The notes beneath the pieces are model-generated. The model was not told where the DNA came from and ran no database searches. It worked only from the letters and a program-made list of their open reading frames with translations. Shown here one piece after another: positions 11,457 through 23,350 of a stretch of 64,000 nt of DNA; the first letter of the stretch is position 1, and each line of letters starts with the position of its first letter. The DNA is taken from the NCBI RefSeq assembly GCF_949987535.1, contig NC_080071.1, positions 20,855,032 through 20,919,031 on the forward strand. The letters run 5' to 3'. The translations under genes and the position numbers were made by a program. The DNA is from Balaenoptera acutorostrata. Lineage: Eukaryota; Chordata; Mammalia; Artiodactyla; Balaenopteridae.

Positions 11457-12010
11457 CATATGCTCACAGGTGAATAGCCAAGAGCATCCTCAGGTGACAG
11501 TAGGGGACAACCACATTTTTTTCCCACAGAAGTTAGCTGCCACTCATAGTTCCACCATTCTGCACCTCTAACTAATAATGCTATCCAACAGTCAGCATTT
11601 CTCTCTACCCAAGGAAGGGGTCAGCACTCCAGCCCATCACATTACAGGTTGACAGCCCTTGGAGTATGACCTGATGCCAAGACTGTCTCTGATTCCCGGA
11701 AATCCAAAGGCACCTGGCGAAGGCCCAGTGGTCATGACGTTGCACCCCACCTCCTCTCCTGCATTGTTTAGCTCTTTTTCAGGATTAAGAGAGTTGTTTG
11801 AGACAATATCAAGCTTCAGTCAGTGCCCCCATGAATCAATAAGGCAGTTAGTCCTGACCACCCCACGCTGGCTTAGCTCAGTTCCGAGTCCTCTGGGACT
11901 ATTGTCAGAAATATTCCAAAAAGGTAAATGTTGCAAGGCAAATAAATGCACAGAAGTTCAAGGTGAGCCATCGCTTCCCAGGGGACAGTAGCCAAGTCTA
12001 AGCCAGATGG
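11455..12010. other. no gene seen; unique sequence
   Basis: A 110-codon + strand frame (11659-11991) has no recognisable domain and lacks a convincing splice context. Nothing else is recognised. Confidence 0.45.
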
Positions 12011-12014
12011 TGGG

Positions 12015-12205
12015 TACTGGGTATAACACTGGACTGTGATAAGGAAACTGGGGTTCCACGTCTGACCCTTACTCGGTCATAAACCTCAAGCAAGCCACTC
12101 AACCTTTCTGATCCTTGTCATACAAGCACAAGAACATCTGACCCCTCAGTTAAACCCTCGGAGTGGCATAATGGGAAGAAGACAAAATGGACACAGGGAT
12201 TTGTA
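12015..12205 (+). repeat. MIR SINE relic
   Basis: 'aacactggactgtgataagg', 'ggggttccacgtctgaccct' and 'caagcaagccactcaacctt' follow the MIR 5' half and core in sense orientation. Confidence 0.75.
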
Positions 12206-13160
12206 ATAAGCCATTTAAAGGGTATTGAGAGCAAGGTGATACCAGGATGATTGTCCTAGAAGCTACCAGAACTGTAGCAGTTGGAGAGAACTATGAGAGA
12301 TGATATAAGCTGAACCTAGAATAGGAAAGCTGAAGATTTGGGCTAGATGACAGCAGGGAGGAAACTGGGGAGGATGATAAGACACATGGGAAGCAAAGGT
12401 AGCAGCACTGCTACGTTTGCCTTTCCAGAGGGTGATGTGAGGGCCAACCACCCCAAGGAAGTACAAAGAGAAAAGGACGACATTCTCTCTGTCCTGAGAC
12501 AGAAGGTGAATTGCAGGGCAAGAGAGGCTGCTCAAAAGGACACTAGGCAGCGAGGACCAACCCGCACATTAACGCAGGCCCACAATTGCAGTCACTTGAA
12601 TCACCGAATCATAGGAAGAAGTTTGATGTGAACTCCAGATCTGAAAGGAAACTGGAATTATCTTGGAGACTGTCTTGGAATGACTGGAAATATCTTGAAG
12701 AAGAACCAGGCTGATAAGAGAAATTTGTGGTGATAGGGCTGTGCTTGTAGAAAGCCACAGGGGCTGTTCCCTCTCCCTCCTGGGGAATGCAGCCCTGCAC
12801 CACTGGGCTGTGACCCCACGCAGTTAGAAGCCCCTACATGTGGTCACAGACCCAGCAAAAGCCAGGACGATGGGGGAGGGGGCGTCCGTCAGTGAAGGGC
12901 TGGGGGTTTACTGACAGGTAATTTAGCTCATTCCTCCTCAGTTCAACAGGCTGTATCCTACACACTACCAAGATGAGTAAGACACTACTAGCCCTTGCCC
13001 ACCAGGAGCTCTTAGGCCAACGGGAAATTGGCAAGCCAACAAACCCATATGGAAAGTTTAGAAATGGCTCAGTGGGGGGCGAGGGATGTGCTAGGGATGA
13101 GGTCATGTACAGGAAAAAATAATGTGCTGGCTGTGGAGATCAGTGACTCCCATGCAGATC
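12206..13160. other. no gene seen; mostly unique
   Basis: The segment around 12940-13090 ('aagatgagtaagacactact', 'aggagctcttaggccaacgg') resembles L2/MIR3-like relics of the 'ccctcaaggagcttacagtc' type, but is too diverged to assign. Short open frames on both strands are uninformative. Confidence 0.4.
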
Positions 13161-13164
13161 TTTA

Positions 13165-13440
13165 ATAAACAGACTTTAATTGAGCTTTTTATTATGGACA
13201 TTTCAAACTTACAAAAACGTTGAATGAATATTATACTGAACCATCAGGTACCCATCACAGAACTTCAACAATGCAGCCAATCTTGTTTATCTATAACACC
13301 CCCCCGCCTCCACCTCCCACTGCCACTTTTTCTCCCTCTTCCCTCTTTTCTTCTGGATTATTTTAGAGCGAATCCCAAACCTTAAATAATTTCATCTAGA
13401 AATACTTCAGTATGTTACCCCAAGAGATAAGTGCTCATGA
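13165..13440 (-). mobile_element. old L1-type 3' UTR fragment, antisense
   Basis: 'ggacatttcaaacttacaaa', 'atgcagccaatcttgtttat', 'ttctggattattttagagcg' and 'aaatacttcagtatgttacc' match a common antisense L1M 3' UTR segment, also visible at 63410-63530. Family placement is from recognition only. Confidence 0.6.
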
Positions 13441-13460
13441 GTGCATGAGTGTGCACTCAC

Positions 13461-13512
13461 ACTCTCTTTCTCCCTCTCTGTCTCTGTCTCTGTCTCTGTC
13501 TCTCTCTCTAAA
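13461..13512. repeat. (CTCTGT)n / CT-rich microsatellite
   Basis: Hexamer-like CTCTGT repeats grading into CT. A complementary GA-rich tract lies at 13644-13668. Confidence 0.9.
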
Positions 13513-13643
13513 TTGAATTTTACAAATATTGTGGAGCAAAAGGGAGTATTTATGTAAACCATCCAAGAATCTTTCACCATAAAAAGGAGACTGGCTAGCC
13601 ACAAGAGCCAGAAACCAGAAACAAAACAAACCCAAAAAACAAC

Positions 13644-13668
13644 AGAGAGAGAGAGAGCAAGAGAGAGA
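13644..13668. repeat. (GA)n tract
   Basis: Interrupted GA repeat, complementary in composition to the CT tract 150 bases upstream. Confidence 0.85.
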
Positions 13669-13679
13669 ATGCGAGACAG

Positions 13680-14084
13680 TAACAGCCACAGAAATGACTG
13701 CCGTGGAATTTGAGAAAACAGTGAGAAGTGGAACTTCTGGAGGGAAAGTAGAAAATTAAGATGACTTTCAGGTGGAAAGAAAGAAAAAGATAAACATGCA
13801 GTTGTCAGGGGTTAACAAGAGATACAGGAAGGAAACACTAGGGAAATTAGTTCTTTTTGAGGAAAAGAATAAAGAGAACACTTAAAAATAGCTAGTTCTG
13901 AGGTCACTCAGATTAAAAAAAACCAGGATAAGATAGGAATAAAGGAGGGTAAATTAATGGCAGTAAAAATTAAAGTCGATTTATTCAACAAACATCGATC
14001 AAGTTCCTCCTGTGCAATAGGCTTTCTTTAGTTGGAACCCAAGTCCAAGGAGGCTATGGCATTTGTACATATTATGTTTTAAAA
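13680..14084. other. no gene seen; weak L2/MIR trace at its end
   Basis: 'tttattcaacaaacatcgat' near 13980 resembles the reverse of an L2 or MIR tail (attcaacaaatatttattg). The remainder is purine-rich unique sequence. Confidence 0.4.
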
Positions 14085-14095
14085 TGAATGTCTAG

Positions 14096-14461
14096 GGCTT
14101 CCCTGGTGGCGCAGTGGTTAAGAATCTGCCCACTAATGCAGGGGACACAGGTTCAAGCTCTGGTCCAGGAAGATCCCACATGCCATGGAGCAACTAAGCC
14201 CGTGTGCCACAACTACTGAGCCTGCACTCTAGAGCCCACAAGCCACAACTACTGAGCCCACGTGCCACAACTACTGAAGCTGGCACACCTAGAGCCCATG
14301 CTCCGCAACAAGAGAAGCCACCACAATGAGAAGTCTGCGCACCGCAACGAAGAGCAGCCCCCGCTCGGGGCAACTAGAGAAAGCCCGCGCACAGCAACGA
14401 GGACCCAACACAGCCAAAAATAAATAAATAAATAAATAAATTAATTAATTAAAAAAATAAT
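14096..14461 (+). mobile_element. CHR-2-type SINE, full length, 11-bp TSD
   Basis: Complete long-form copy with head 'ggcttccctggtggcgcagt', both internal 'ccacaactactgag' modules and a (taaa)n tail. The TSD 'tgaatgtctag' is perfect at 14085-14095 and 14462-14472. Confidence 0.96.
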
Positions 14462-14472
14462 TGAATGTCTAG

Positions 14473-15200
14473 ATGTCAGCAGGAACTGCCACTCCCTTCA
14501 AGTAAGATTAGCTCAGATGCCCATCCTGCCTCTACTGGATATTCAAAGCCCTCCCCATGGTATCTGTGAGCCTCTAGGGGGTTACATTGTCATGGTCACT
14601 TCTGATTTCCAATAGATTTGTTCCTTGCTGTCCCCATATCCTACCACCCTGCTCTGGGCTTGGGACTTAGCCCTTTTCCATGATAAGCCTTACCAAAGAT
14701 TTGGCATAGATTTACATCACAGGAACCAGACAGCTTCCAATAGAGTATTAGATAGCCCCACTCACTTCTCACTCTCCCGCAACCTGGATTTTGTTCACTG
14801 CTCATTGCACCCTTGGCAGTCTCCTACTCCTCACACCATCTTCCTGGATGCTTTCATCTCTCCCACTCTCCCTTTCCTCACTCTTCTCCTCTCCCCCTCC
14901 TCCTGATTTCTATTGCATCCCAAATCAGCAATTAGCATTTCTGTAGTTGTCTCGACTCCTGAAAAACTACATCCTTAGGGAGTCACCTTACCCCCAAATC
15001 ATCTCCCTGACTCCAGCAAGTCTTACATCAACTCTCAGGAGGTCAACATTTTCATCCAAATACAATAGAATGGATGAATGATCAATCAATTAATTAGTTA
15101 ATTAGAAAAAGCAAAGTAACAGAGAACCTGAGCCAAGAAAAATGAAATGCCAAAGGAAAGAGAGGAAAACTTGCAAAGGAAACATTGGAAGACTGAAAGA
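14473..15200. other. no gene seen; unique sequence
   Basis: Pyrimidine-rich from 14760 to 14910, which inflates an open frame at 14625-14906 without a recognisable domain. No repeat family is recognised. Confidence 0.45.
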
Positions 15201-15201
15201 A

Positions 15202-15240
15202 AACACACACACACACATACACACACACACACACATACAT
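15202..15240. repeat. (AC)n microsatellite with AT interruptions
   Basis: AC repeat broken twice by 'at'. Confidence 0.95.
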
Positions 15241-15244
15241 GACT

Positions 15245-15420
15245 AAGGTAAGCAGAGCTTTAACTGAATGAGTACAGTATTTCATGAAATCCTCACAACA
15301 ATCATGAGAGATGGTAGCTATCATCCCATTTTATAGATGAGAAAAATAAGTCTCCTGGAGTTAAGAGAGTCCCTAAGGTTTTATAGCTTGTTAAGTGGTG
15401 GAACTTCTCTGGGAATCTTG
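15245..15420 (-). repeat. MIR SINE relic, antisense
   Basis: 'gaaatcctcacaacaatcat', 'atcccattttatagatgaga' and 'tatagcttgttaagtggtgg' are the reverse complement of the MIR body and core. Confidence 0.85.
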
Positions 15421-17209
15421 TAATCTCAAATCTAGCGCTGTCTCCATTACCCCATAAGAACACAGGCTGGAGCTAAAGCTTAGAAATCTCCACAAAGAGA
15501 GGATCTGAATGTAACTTGGGCTTAAGAAATAGAGCTGAATTTGAAGAGAGAAATCAGTGTATGAAAGGACTGCTTTGGGACTAATCAAGTTCCTCAATGG
15601 GAGAAGAGCCACCTAAGTTCAGATCTCCAGATTTTTGTTTAAAAGTTTGGAAAGGTCATGGAAGTCAACCAGGTTGGGAGAAAAGATACAATTTTCAGAT
15701 CTGAACCCTCAATAGAAAGAATGAAAGCTAAGAAAGGAAAATGTGCACAGAATGCCTCTCCTGTGTGCAGAAAAGGCATGAGGCTGGGGGAGATGTCAAG
15801 TGCATCTTGGGAAAGGAGCTGGGGCAGAGGATAAACAAAAGGTGACCCCTTCAGTGAGGTATTTGTTATCAGCCCATAAGAGGTAGATACAGAGATGTGA
15901 ATGTCTTCTATAAGAGCTTTCCAAATCAATCTGAATAATTGCAAAAGTGTATTTGGATGACCTGTATGCCCACTTTATCAGCAGGTGTTAAGCAAGACCT
16001 CAGGCACAAGTTTGCACTGGTGTTTTCAAGCTCAGTCTCACTGGGGTCAATCATATCACTACTATAATTATCAGAGACCTATGAGAGAAGAAAAAAAAAA
16101 AAAAGGAAGCCTTACCACATAAATGTTTGTCGTGAACAAAAGTTTTAGGATAGTTTGAAAAGAAAAGAATGTGAGAGAATTGATTCTTCATAGGCTTGCT
16201 AAAGTCATGAAACTACCCAGAACCATATCTGTATTAAAACAGCAATTTATCATAAATAAAATAATTTAGATCAATACTGTAGGTCAAGAGAATTTTTCTT
16301 TTTTTAAAAAAAGGGTCCATCAATTATTCAAGTTTAAAACTACTAGATTGGAGAGAGGGAGATTTATTTAGCTGTCCATGCTAGCTAGCCATCTGAATAT
16401 AGTAGAATTGAGAGTATCACAAGCAAAAATGCTAGAGGTCATAAAATGTGAAGTGAAAGATTTTATCACTTCTATTCATGAAATGATTGAGGTTGAAACT
16501 AATCTCTTAAAACATAGGGAATTGGATAGAGAGGTGAAGAACCGAAGTAGTGCTCCCCTTTAAAGATTTCAGAAAAGTGAAACATTTTTTAATGACATAA
16601 AGAGAGCTCTCCAAAGAAATACAGCCAAAGGTTTTCAAGAGTAAAATAGATATTGTCACAAAGGCATTTAAGGGAGAGCACAGACAGCTAAAATCAAGGT
16701 AAAGACACTGGGGCAGGTACAGTGAAATCAAAGAACAGATAAAACAGAATGGAGACGATGAGAGCAGAAAAAGGTCACAGAACAAAACTACTCCCTCTGA
16801 AAGCTAAAGAAGAGAGAGGATTGTTGCAAGATTAAAATGGGCAGAATAAGGCACCAAAGGAGAGTCTAGAGATAATGGAAGGGTTTAACCAAACTCATTA
16901 AGTGTAAGGAAAGATTGAGCGATGAGCTTGGCTGTGGGCTGATGAAGAAACAAGCCATCTGACAGAGGACATCATGGGTCAAGTGGTTCTAAGGGAGCCG
17001 GATTTTGAAGCAAGGACACACTTCTGGGTCTGGCCGACATGCTGCTCAGTTCTTCCAAGCTTTTAAAAACCTAGCCAACCACACTTTTCCGCAGCATACA
17101 CTTGAGAGGAAGGTGAAGTGACCTGTACACTGAAACAAGGAGCCAGTGATCATTTAAAAAGGAAAGAGGGCAGATGTTGGGAACTAGACACCACTATCTT
17201 TATAAGGAC
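15421..17209. other. no gene seen; 1.8 kb of unique sequence
   Basis: Contains an A-run at about 16090-16105 and AT-rich stretches. Frames at 16378-16563 (+) and 15639-15944, 16507-16785 (-) show no recognisable domain. No repeat family is recognised. Confidence 0.45.
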
Positions 17210-17224
17210 AGAATAGGGAACATG

Positions 17225-17584
17225 GACTTCACTGGTGGCACAGTGGTTAAGAATATGCCTGCCAATGCAGGGGACATGGGTTTGATCCCTGGTCTGGGAA
17301 GAGCCCACATGCCGTGGAGCAACTAAGCCCATGTGCCACAACTACTGAGCCTGCGCTCTAGAGCCCACGAGCCATGACTACTGAGCTTGCATGGCACAAC
17401 TACTGAAGCCTGCATGCCCAGAGCCTGTGCTCTGCAACAAGAGAAGCCACCGCAATGAGAAGCCCGCACACTGCAATGAAGGGTAACCCCTGCTCACCAC
17501 AACTGGAGAAAGCCCACACACAGCAACGAAGACCCAACACAGCCAAAAATAAATAAATAAATAATAAATAAATTTAAAAAAAAA
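17225..17584 (+). mobile_element. CHR-2-type SINE, older copy
   Basis: Head reads 'gacttcactggtggcacagt' and many CpG sites have decayed to TG/CA, so it is older than the 9969 copy. Tail 'cagccaaaaataaataaat'. 'agaataggg' at 17210-17218 and 17585-17593 is a possible TSD. Confidence 0.94.
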
Positions 17585-17786
17585 AGAATAGGGGGCTTTT
17601 GTAGGAAATTTTCCATTGCATAGCAGAATGCTCAACAAAGTAAAAAAAATTTCCATTATTTCTACAAATAAAATTTATGCCTCTCTCTCTCTTCTCCTTC
17701 TGGGAGCCCTATAATGCAAATGTTAGTCTGTTTGATGTTGTCCCATATGGTCCTTAAGCTATCTTCAATTTTTTTAATTCTTTTTT

Positions 17787-18139
17787 TTTAAATAAATAAA
17801 TTTATTTATTTATTTTTGTCTGTGTTGGGTCTTTGTTGCTGTGCACAGGCTTTCTCTAGTTGCGGCGAGCGGGGGCTACTCTTCATTGCGATGCATAGGC
17901 TTCTCATTGTGGTGGCTTCTCTTGTTGCAGAGCACGGGCTGTAGGCATGCCAGCTTCAGTAGTTGTGGCTTGTGGGCTCAGTAGTCGTGGCTCATGGGTT
18001 CTAGAGCACAGGATCAGTAGTTGTGGCGCACGGGCTTAGTTGCTCCGTGGCATGTGGGATCTACCCGGACCAGGGCTTGAACCCGTGTCCCCTGCATTGG
18101 CAGGCAGATTCTTAACCACTGTGCCACCAGAGAAGTCCC
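17787..18139 (-). mobile_element. CHR-2-type SINE, antisense, inside old L1 ORF1 region
   Basis: Reverse complement of the long form: (ttta)n tail on the left, 'ggctcagtagtcgtggctca' modules, and the head 'ccactgtgccaccagagaag' on the right. 'aattctttttt' at 17776-17786 and 18142-18152 is a probable TSD in T-rich target sequence. Confidence 0.95.
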
Positions 18140-18669
18140 TAAATTCTTTTTTCTATTTGCTACTCTGATTGGGTGAGTTCCATGCCTTGTCTTCAAGTTC
18201 ACTGATTCGTTCTTCTTCATCTAATCTGCTTTTGAACCCCTCTAGTGTATTTTTCAGTTCTATTATTGTCTTCTCCAGCTCTGTGACTTCAGTTGGTACT
18301 TTCTTATGTTTTCCATCTGTTTGTTCCATCACTGTGTTCTTTCATTCTTCTCCCCAGTTCAGTGAGCAATTTTATGACCATTACTTTGAACTCTTTATCA
18401 GATAAATGACATCTGTTTCATTAAGGTTTTTTTTCTGAGGTTTTATCTTGTTCTTTCATTTGGGAAATATTCTTCTGTTTCTTCATTTTGCTTGACTCTC
18501 TGTTTTGGTTTCTATGCACTAGATAAAAAAAACCACCTCTTCCAGTCTTGAAGGAGTGGCCTCCTGTAGGAGATGAATCTTGTCATTCACCCCTCCCCTA
18601 GCTCATAGTTGTCTCTCAGACTTTGGTAATTATTTAAGCAGCCTGTTATATTTTCAGTAGCTCCCAGTA

Positions 18670-19470
18670 ATTGAGAATGTGCCAAGACTTCAGTGTTCAA
18701 AAGTGGAGGCTCTCAGCACCTAGATTCAGGCTGATTGAAAGCCAGACTTTCAGCGAGCAGCTTTTAAAAGTATACAAAAATATACAATCCTGTAGTACCA
18801 CAAGCATAAGCCCTGCTGGCCACCACAGCCAGGCAATCTGGAGGTATCCTCTGGGCAGCAGTCACAAATATAAGGGCTCCAGACAAGTATATAAGTTCTT
18901 CTCTGGGAGATAACAGCAAGCTGGAGTAAGGCCAAGATCACATCTACAGCCTACATTCCTTGAGAGCAGCTCTGTAGGCTACTAGATGTGTGCCCAGCAC
19001 AAAGCCTGCCCCTCAGGCCAGAGCTCCAGCACAGGCAAAGAGGCCTCCTTCACAGAAGGATCGTGGGGAGTGCCCCAGTCTGCTGTCTGTACAGTATCCT
19101 GCGGGTGGCAGCCTGCCAAGAATCATCACTCCAATTCCTGCAGGACCCAGGAACGCAAGCCCCTCTGGCCACCAGAGCCAGGCAATCAAGGGGCATTCCC
19201 TGGGCAATTGCCACAAAACCTAGGGCAACAGACATAAAAACCAGGGTGCCAGATACATGCAAATCTCCCCTTTAAGGAAGGAACACTGGTGCTTTGAAGC
19301 ATGACAGAGGGAGAGTGCAAAGATAACGCCTTCCTCTAATGTCTCTGGAAAGGATTAGAGTCAACCCCTAGATGCATGTTTAGTTAGAAGCCTGACCCTC
19401 AGGCCACAGCTATTATAATTAGCTAACAGGTATCCTTCACAGGAAGACCAAGCTCCTGGGTCTGGGTCTG
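18670..19470 (-). repeat. two diverged ~350-bp units in the old L1 5' UTR
   Basis: 'ggccaccacagccaggcaat' at 18818 recurs as 'ggccaccagagccaggcaat' at 19167, 349 bases on, within about 110 bases of clear similarity (shared order: aggcaatc, ctgggca, cagacaagt/cagacataa). 'gcctgcccctcaggccagag' near 19003 recurs as 'gcctgaccctcaggccacag' near 19390. Two tandem monomer-like units best explain this. Monomeric 5' UTRs act as promoters in some L1 lineages; here that is inference. Confidence 0.65.
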
Positions 19471-19479
19471 TGTCCATGA

Positions 19480-20019
19480 AGACATGAGAGTACCTAGTAT
19501 AGGCAGGGAAATGGCAAACAACTCAGTGCCACTAGAATTCAAGGCAGGGAATAGCAGAAGATGTGGCTGGAAAGGGGAGGCTCTTGTATGGTCTGCCAAG
19601 GAGCTGGGACTTGACTCTGGGCAGTTGTTAAAGGAAGGAGCTTTGGCATGTTTGCCTTTTAGAAGGCTCATCTTTCTCTTGACTTTGATGTGGAGGATGG
19701 TTTGGAGGAGGGGATCAATCTATAGGCAGAGAGACATAAGGATGGAGAGGAGGAAGCATATTTGAAAAAGGTTTGGACAACAAACTCTGTAGGGTTGGAT
19801 GGTTATTGGTTGTGGGTGGGAGGAGGCCAGGAAGACCCATGGGTTCTCAGTTGCGTGACTCAGGGACTGGTGGTTCCATTAAATGAAACAGGGAAACAGA
19901 AGGAGGAGGGAGACGGTGATGAGTTCTTTTTGGGTCACATTGAATTGAAGATAGCAGGCAGATGACTATGACTGATGATCAGAGGAGAGTTCTGATGTTA
20001 GAGCTATAGATTTGGGCAT
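19480..20019. repeat. ancient interspersed repeat (left part), family not assigned
   Basis: The phrases 'tggaggatggtttggaggag' and 'agagctatagatttgggcat', continued after the LTR at 20530 by 'tcatgagagtatgtacaatc' and 'aagaagagagcactgggaac', follow a common old mammalian repeat (with 'gagatttgggagtcat' and 'aaagccatgagagt'). The LTR split it. Open frames here, 19484-19765 and 19762-19965, are not treated as genes. Confidence 0.5.
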
Positions 20020-20526
20020 TGTATTAGGGTCCCGAGGCTGCTGTAACAACTTACCACAAAGCTAGTGGCTTAAAACCATACAACTTTTTTCTCTTATAGT
20101 TTTAGCGGTCAGAGGTCTAAAATCAGTCTCGCTGGGCTAAAGTCAAGGTGTCAGCAGGGCTGGTTCCTTCTGGCGGCTCTAGGAGAGAATCCTTTCCTTG
20201 CCTTTTCCTGCTTCTAGAGGCCACCTACATTTCTTGGCTGGTGGCCCTTCCTCCATCTTCAAAGCCACCAGTGTAGCATCTTTCTTCAATGTGTGTGGCA
20301 TCACATTGGTTTCTTCTGCTATAGTCAAGTCTCCCTCTGCCTCCCTTTTATAAGGATACTTGTGATTACACTGGGTCCACACAGATAATCCAGGATAATC
20401 TTTGCATCACAAGATCCTTAACTTAATCACATCTGCAAAGTCCTTTTTGCCAAAAAAGGTAACATTCACAGGTTCCAAAGGTTAGAACCTGGATATATTG
20501 GGGGGTCATTATTCAGCCTACTATAT
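20020..20526 (-). mobile_element. MLT1-type (ERVL-MaLR) solo LTR, antisense
   Basis: Left end 'tgtattagggtcccgaggct', then 'gtaacaacttaccacaaagc', 'ttccttgccttttcctgctt', 'gataatccaggataatcttt', and right end 'attcagcctacta' are the reverse complement of MLT1. It is a non-autonomous endogenous LTR relic with no internal coding region, inserted into an older repeat. Confidence 0.88.
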
Positions 20527-20885
20527 GTGTTGTTGGCATTAAGTTCATGAGAGTATGTACAATCAATGGGATGGATGTGTATGGAGAGAAGAACATTAGA
20601 TCAAGAAGAGAGCACTGGGAACATCAAAGTTAAAGGAGTGAGTGTTGGAAGAAGGAACCCAAAGGAGATGGAGAAGGAAGTCTGACCAAGAAGGGCAGTA
20701 CCAGGAAAGAGCTAGTGTCAGGGAGATGGAGAGCCTAGAGTAATAGGGAGGAGGGAGTAGTCAAGAGCTGCAGGTGAAGCTGGATACACCATCTGGAGGT
20801 CCCTGGGTATCTTCTCCATCAGTGGAGTACAGGAATAGAAAACAGATGGCAGTGGATAGCAGTAATGGGCAATAAGGAAAGGTGG
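20527..20885. repeat. ancient interspersed repeat (right part), family not assigned
   Basis: Continuation of 19480-20019 up to about 20720 ('aggagatggagaaggaagtc', 'gaccaagaagggcagtacca'), then about 160 bases of unassigned sequence up to the young L1 tail. Confidence 0.45.
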
Positions 20886-21155
20886 GGACGAAATGAGAGA
20901 GTAGCACTGACATATATACACTACTAAATGTGAAATAGATAGCTGGTGGGAAGCAGCTGCGTAGCACAGGGAGATAGCTCGGTGCTTTGTGACCATCTAG
21001 AGGGGTGGGATAGGGAGGGTGGGAGGGAGACGCAAGAGGGAAGGGATATGGGGATATATGTATACATATAGCTAACTCACTTTGTTATAAAGCAGAAATG
21101 AACACACCATTGTAAAGCAATTATATTCCAATAAAGACGTTAAAAAAAAAGAGAG
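20886..21155 (+). mobile_element. 5'-truncated young L1 3' end (~270 bp)
   Basis: Matches the 3' UTR of the 53.6-56.0 kb L1 almost base for base: 'gtgggaagcagctgcgtagc', 'agggtgggagggagacgcaa', 'ccattgtaaagcaattatat' and the end 'ccaataaagacgttaaaaaa'. Only a weak 7-bp TSD candidate (aaggaaa) is visible. Confidence 0.93.
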
Positions 21156-21394
21156 AGAGAGAAGGAAAAACTGATAGCAGCTAGAAAGCAGTGCAGACTC
21201 AGTGGAAGTTATTTTCTTTTACTCTGCTTTGTTTCTAAAAAGATGTGAGTCTGGAGTATGCTTGTGGGCTGAACAGAAAGAGCCCAAAAATGGGAGAGGC
21301 TAAATATTTGTGCAAGAGTGGGAATACATGATAGCATGAGGTCCCAAAATAGGCTGAAGGATATGAACTCCAAGAGCACAGATAAACAAAATTT

Positions 21395-23350
21395 GAAATA
21401 GGCCTATCCTTTGATCCAGCTTCTAGGAATTTATCTTACAAAAAAATCTTATGAAAATGCTCACATAGGAGGAAAAAATGTGCAAGATTCTTCAAAGGCA
21501 GAAGATGTACAAGAGTGTTCAAGGCAACATTGCTTATAACAGGGAAAACTGGAAACAACTTACTTGTCTATCAGCAAAGGATTAGTTAAGCTCTGGAGTT
21601 GAGAATAGCTTTAAAATCTTAGAGTGGAAAGGTTTCCCTGTGTATGATATGATTTACAGACATCATAAAGAAAGGTATTACAGAATAGATAATAAAATAT
21701 ACAGTTTCTATAGACCCCATAAGCAAGTAGATACTTGAAAAAAAAATTTCTAGTCTACCTAATATATAAAGAATTCCTTCAAATGCATTTTTAAATGACA
21801 GCCTAACAGGAAAATGGTCAAAAGCTATAAACTAGCATTTCAGAGAAAAAAATCAAATAGCTAATAAATATATATTTTTTGTAATCAATGTCATTAGAGA
21901 TGAGAGATATGCAATGAGATACCATCAATTTGTCTATAAGATCAACAAAAATTAGAAAGATTGATACCTGTTGTTGGTAAGTTTATGGAGAAAAGGACAT
22001 TCTCAAACAGGGTTGATGGAATTTAAATATATACAGGTTTTATAGAGAAATTTGGTAGTATTTATCAAAATATTTAATGTACCGGACTTTTAACTTAGCA
22101 ATTCCACTTCTAAGAATCTATCTTATAGAAATACTCTATACATACACAAGAAATTATGAGCAAGTAAGTGCTTTACTGGTTCATACATTTTTACTTTCCT
22201 GGAATGGTGAAAATTTGGACATGACCTGAATGTCCAATACAAGAAGAGCAGCTAAATACACTCTGTAACACATGTATAATGGAATCCTGGGCAGCTATTC
22301 AAAAGAAAGAATTAGATCTAGATGTAGTAAATTATATGGAAGTAGGTTTATAATATTTAAGTAAACAAGCAAAAAAAAAAATAGCTTAATTCCAAGTGTA
22401 GCATGATCACATTTTTGGAAACAAAAACTATTTCTGTGTACTAGACAAAATAAGGACTTGATAATACACATATCAACACAGATGAATCTCAGATGTATTA
22501 TGCTAAATGAAAGACGCCACACTCAAAAAGTTGCACATTGTGTATTCTGTTTATATGATGCTGTGGAAAAAGCAAAAGCAAAATTATAGGAACAGAAAAC
22601 AGATCAGTGGTTGAGAGGGCTGGGCGTTGGAAAGAAGGTCATTATAAAGGGGCATGAGGGAAGTTTTTTTGGGGTGATGGAAATGTTCCATATCTCAACT
22701 ATGGTGATGGTTCCACAACTATATGCGTTTGTACACTTGTAGGCTACAAAAGTGAATTTTACTGTATGTGAATTATACTCCGGTAAATCTGACCTTTTTA
22801 AAAGTTCATAAAGATTCCCAGCAAGTTGTTAATAATAGTTACCCCTTGGAGAATGGGACTGGGGAATATGGGAAGGGAAGCATCTTTCACTTTTTATACT
22901 CTGTATAATTTGGATTATTTTTAGTAAGCATACACTACTTTTGGAATTTTGGAAAGGGTTTGAATAAGGATGGCATACTCAAACAATGGAACACTATACA
23001 GCTATTAGAAGCAGATTTACATGTACTGACACATAAAGGCATTCACAAGCACTGTTAAGTAGAAAAACACAAATTACACAAAAATATACAATCATAGTTT
23101 TGGAAAAATACAATAAAATTTTGTGTATACATATATGTTTAGGTATATATGAGGATGTGTATGTCTGTGCATGTGTGCGCATGTGCACAAACCAGGATTT
23201 CGTCCAAATATTTAACAGTAATTTAACAGTATTTACTTTTGAGGAGTAGTATCATTGTGGGTTTGTGGAGGGGACTACTTTTATTTTTAACTTTGGCTGA
23301 ATGGTTATGAGGGTATATCATTTCTATAATTATAAAAAGCATTATGTTTT
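21395..23350 (+). mobile_element. old L1M/HAL1-like material, several fragments
   Basis: Contains repeated remnants of the ORF2 C-terminus and 3' UTRs: 'ggtgatggaaatgttccata', 'aatgtccaatacaagaagag', 'actatacagctattagaagc'. At least two 3' ends are present, one ending near 22795 ('gaattatactccggtaaat') and one near 23345, so it is a composite of fragments. Highly diverged and non-coding. Confidence 0.7.

Larger units (their letters stand above)
17665..19470 (-). mobile_element. 5' half of an old L1 (ORF1 region and 5' UTR), antisense, split by a SINE
   Basis: From left to right the minus-strand element runs from ORF1 (17665-18660) into the 5' UTR (18670-19470). Recognisable phrases include 'ccctataatgcaaatg', 'gattgggtgagttcca', 'gaccattactttgaactctt' and 'gaggttttatcttgttcttt'. 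These encode the coiled-coil part of ORF1 on the minus strand and are broken in frame. ORF2 is missing, so this is a rare 5'-containing remnant. A CHR SINE sits at 17787-18139. See the separate entry for the repeated 5' UTR. Confidence 0.75.

Noticed and set aside
14096..14461. Regularly repeated 'ccacaactactgag' modules considered as a CRISPR-like or tandem array
   Set aside because: They are internal modules of CHR-2 SINEs, present in every long-form copy.
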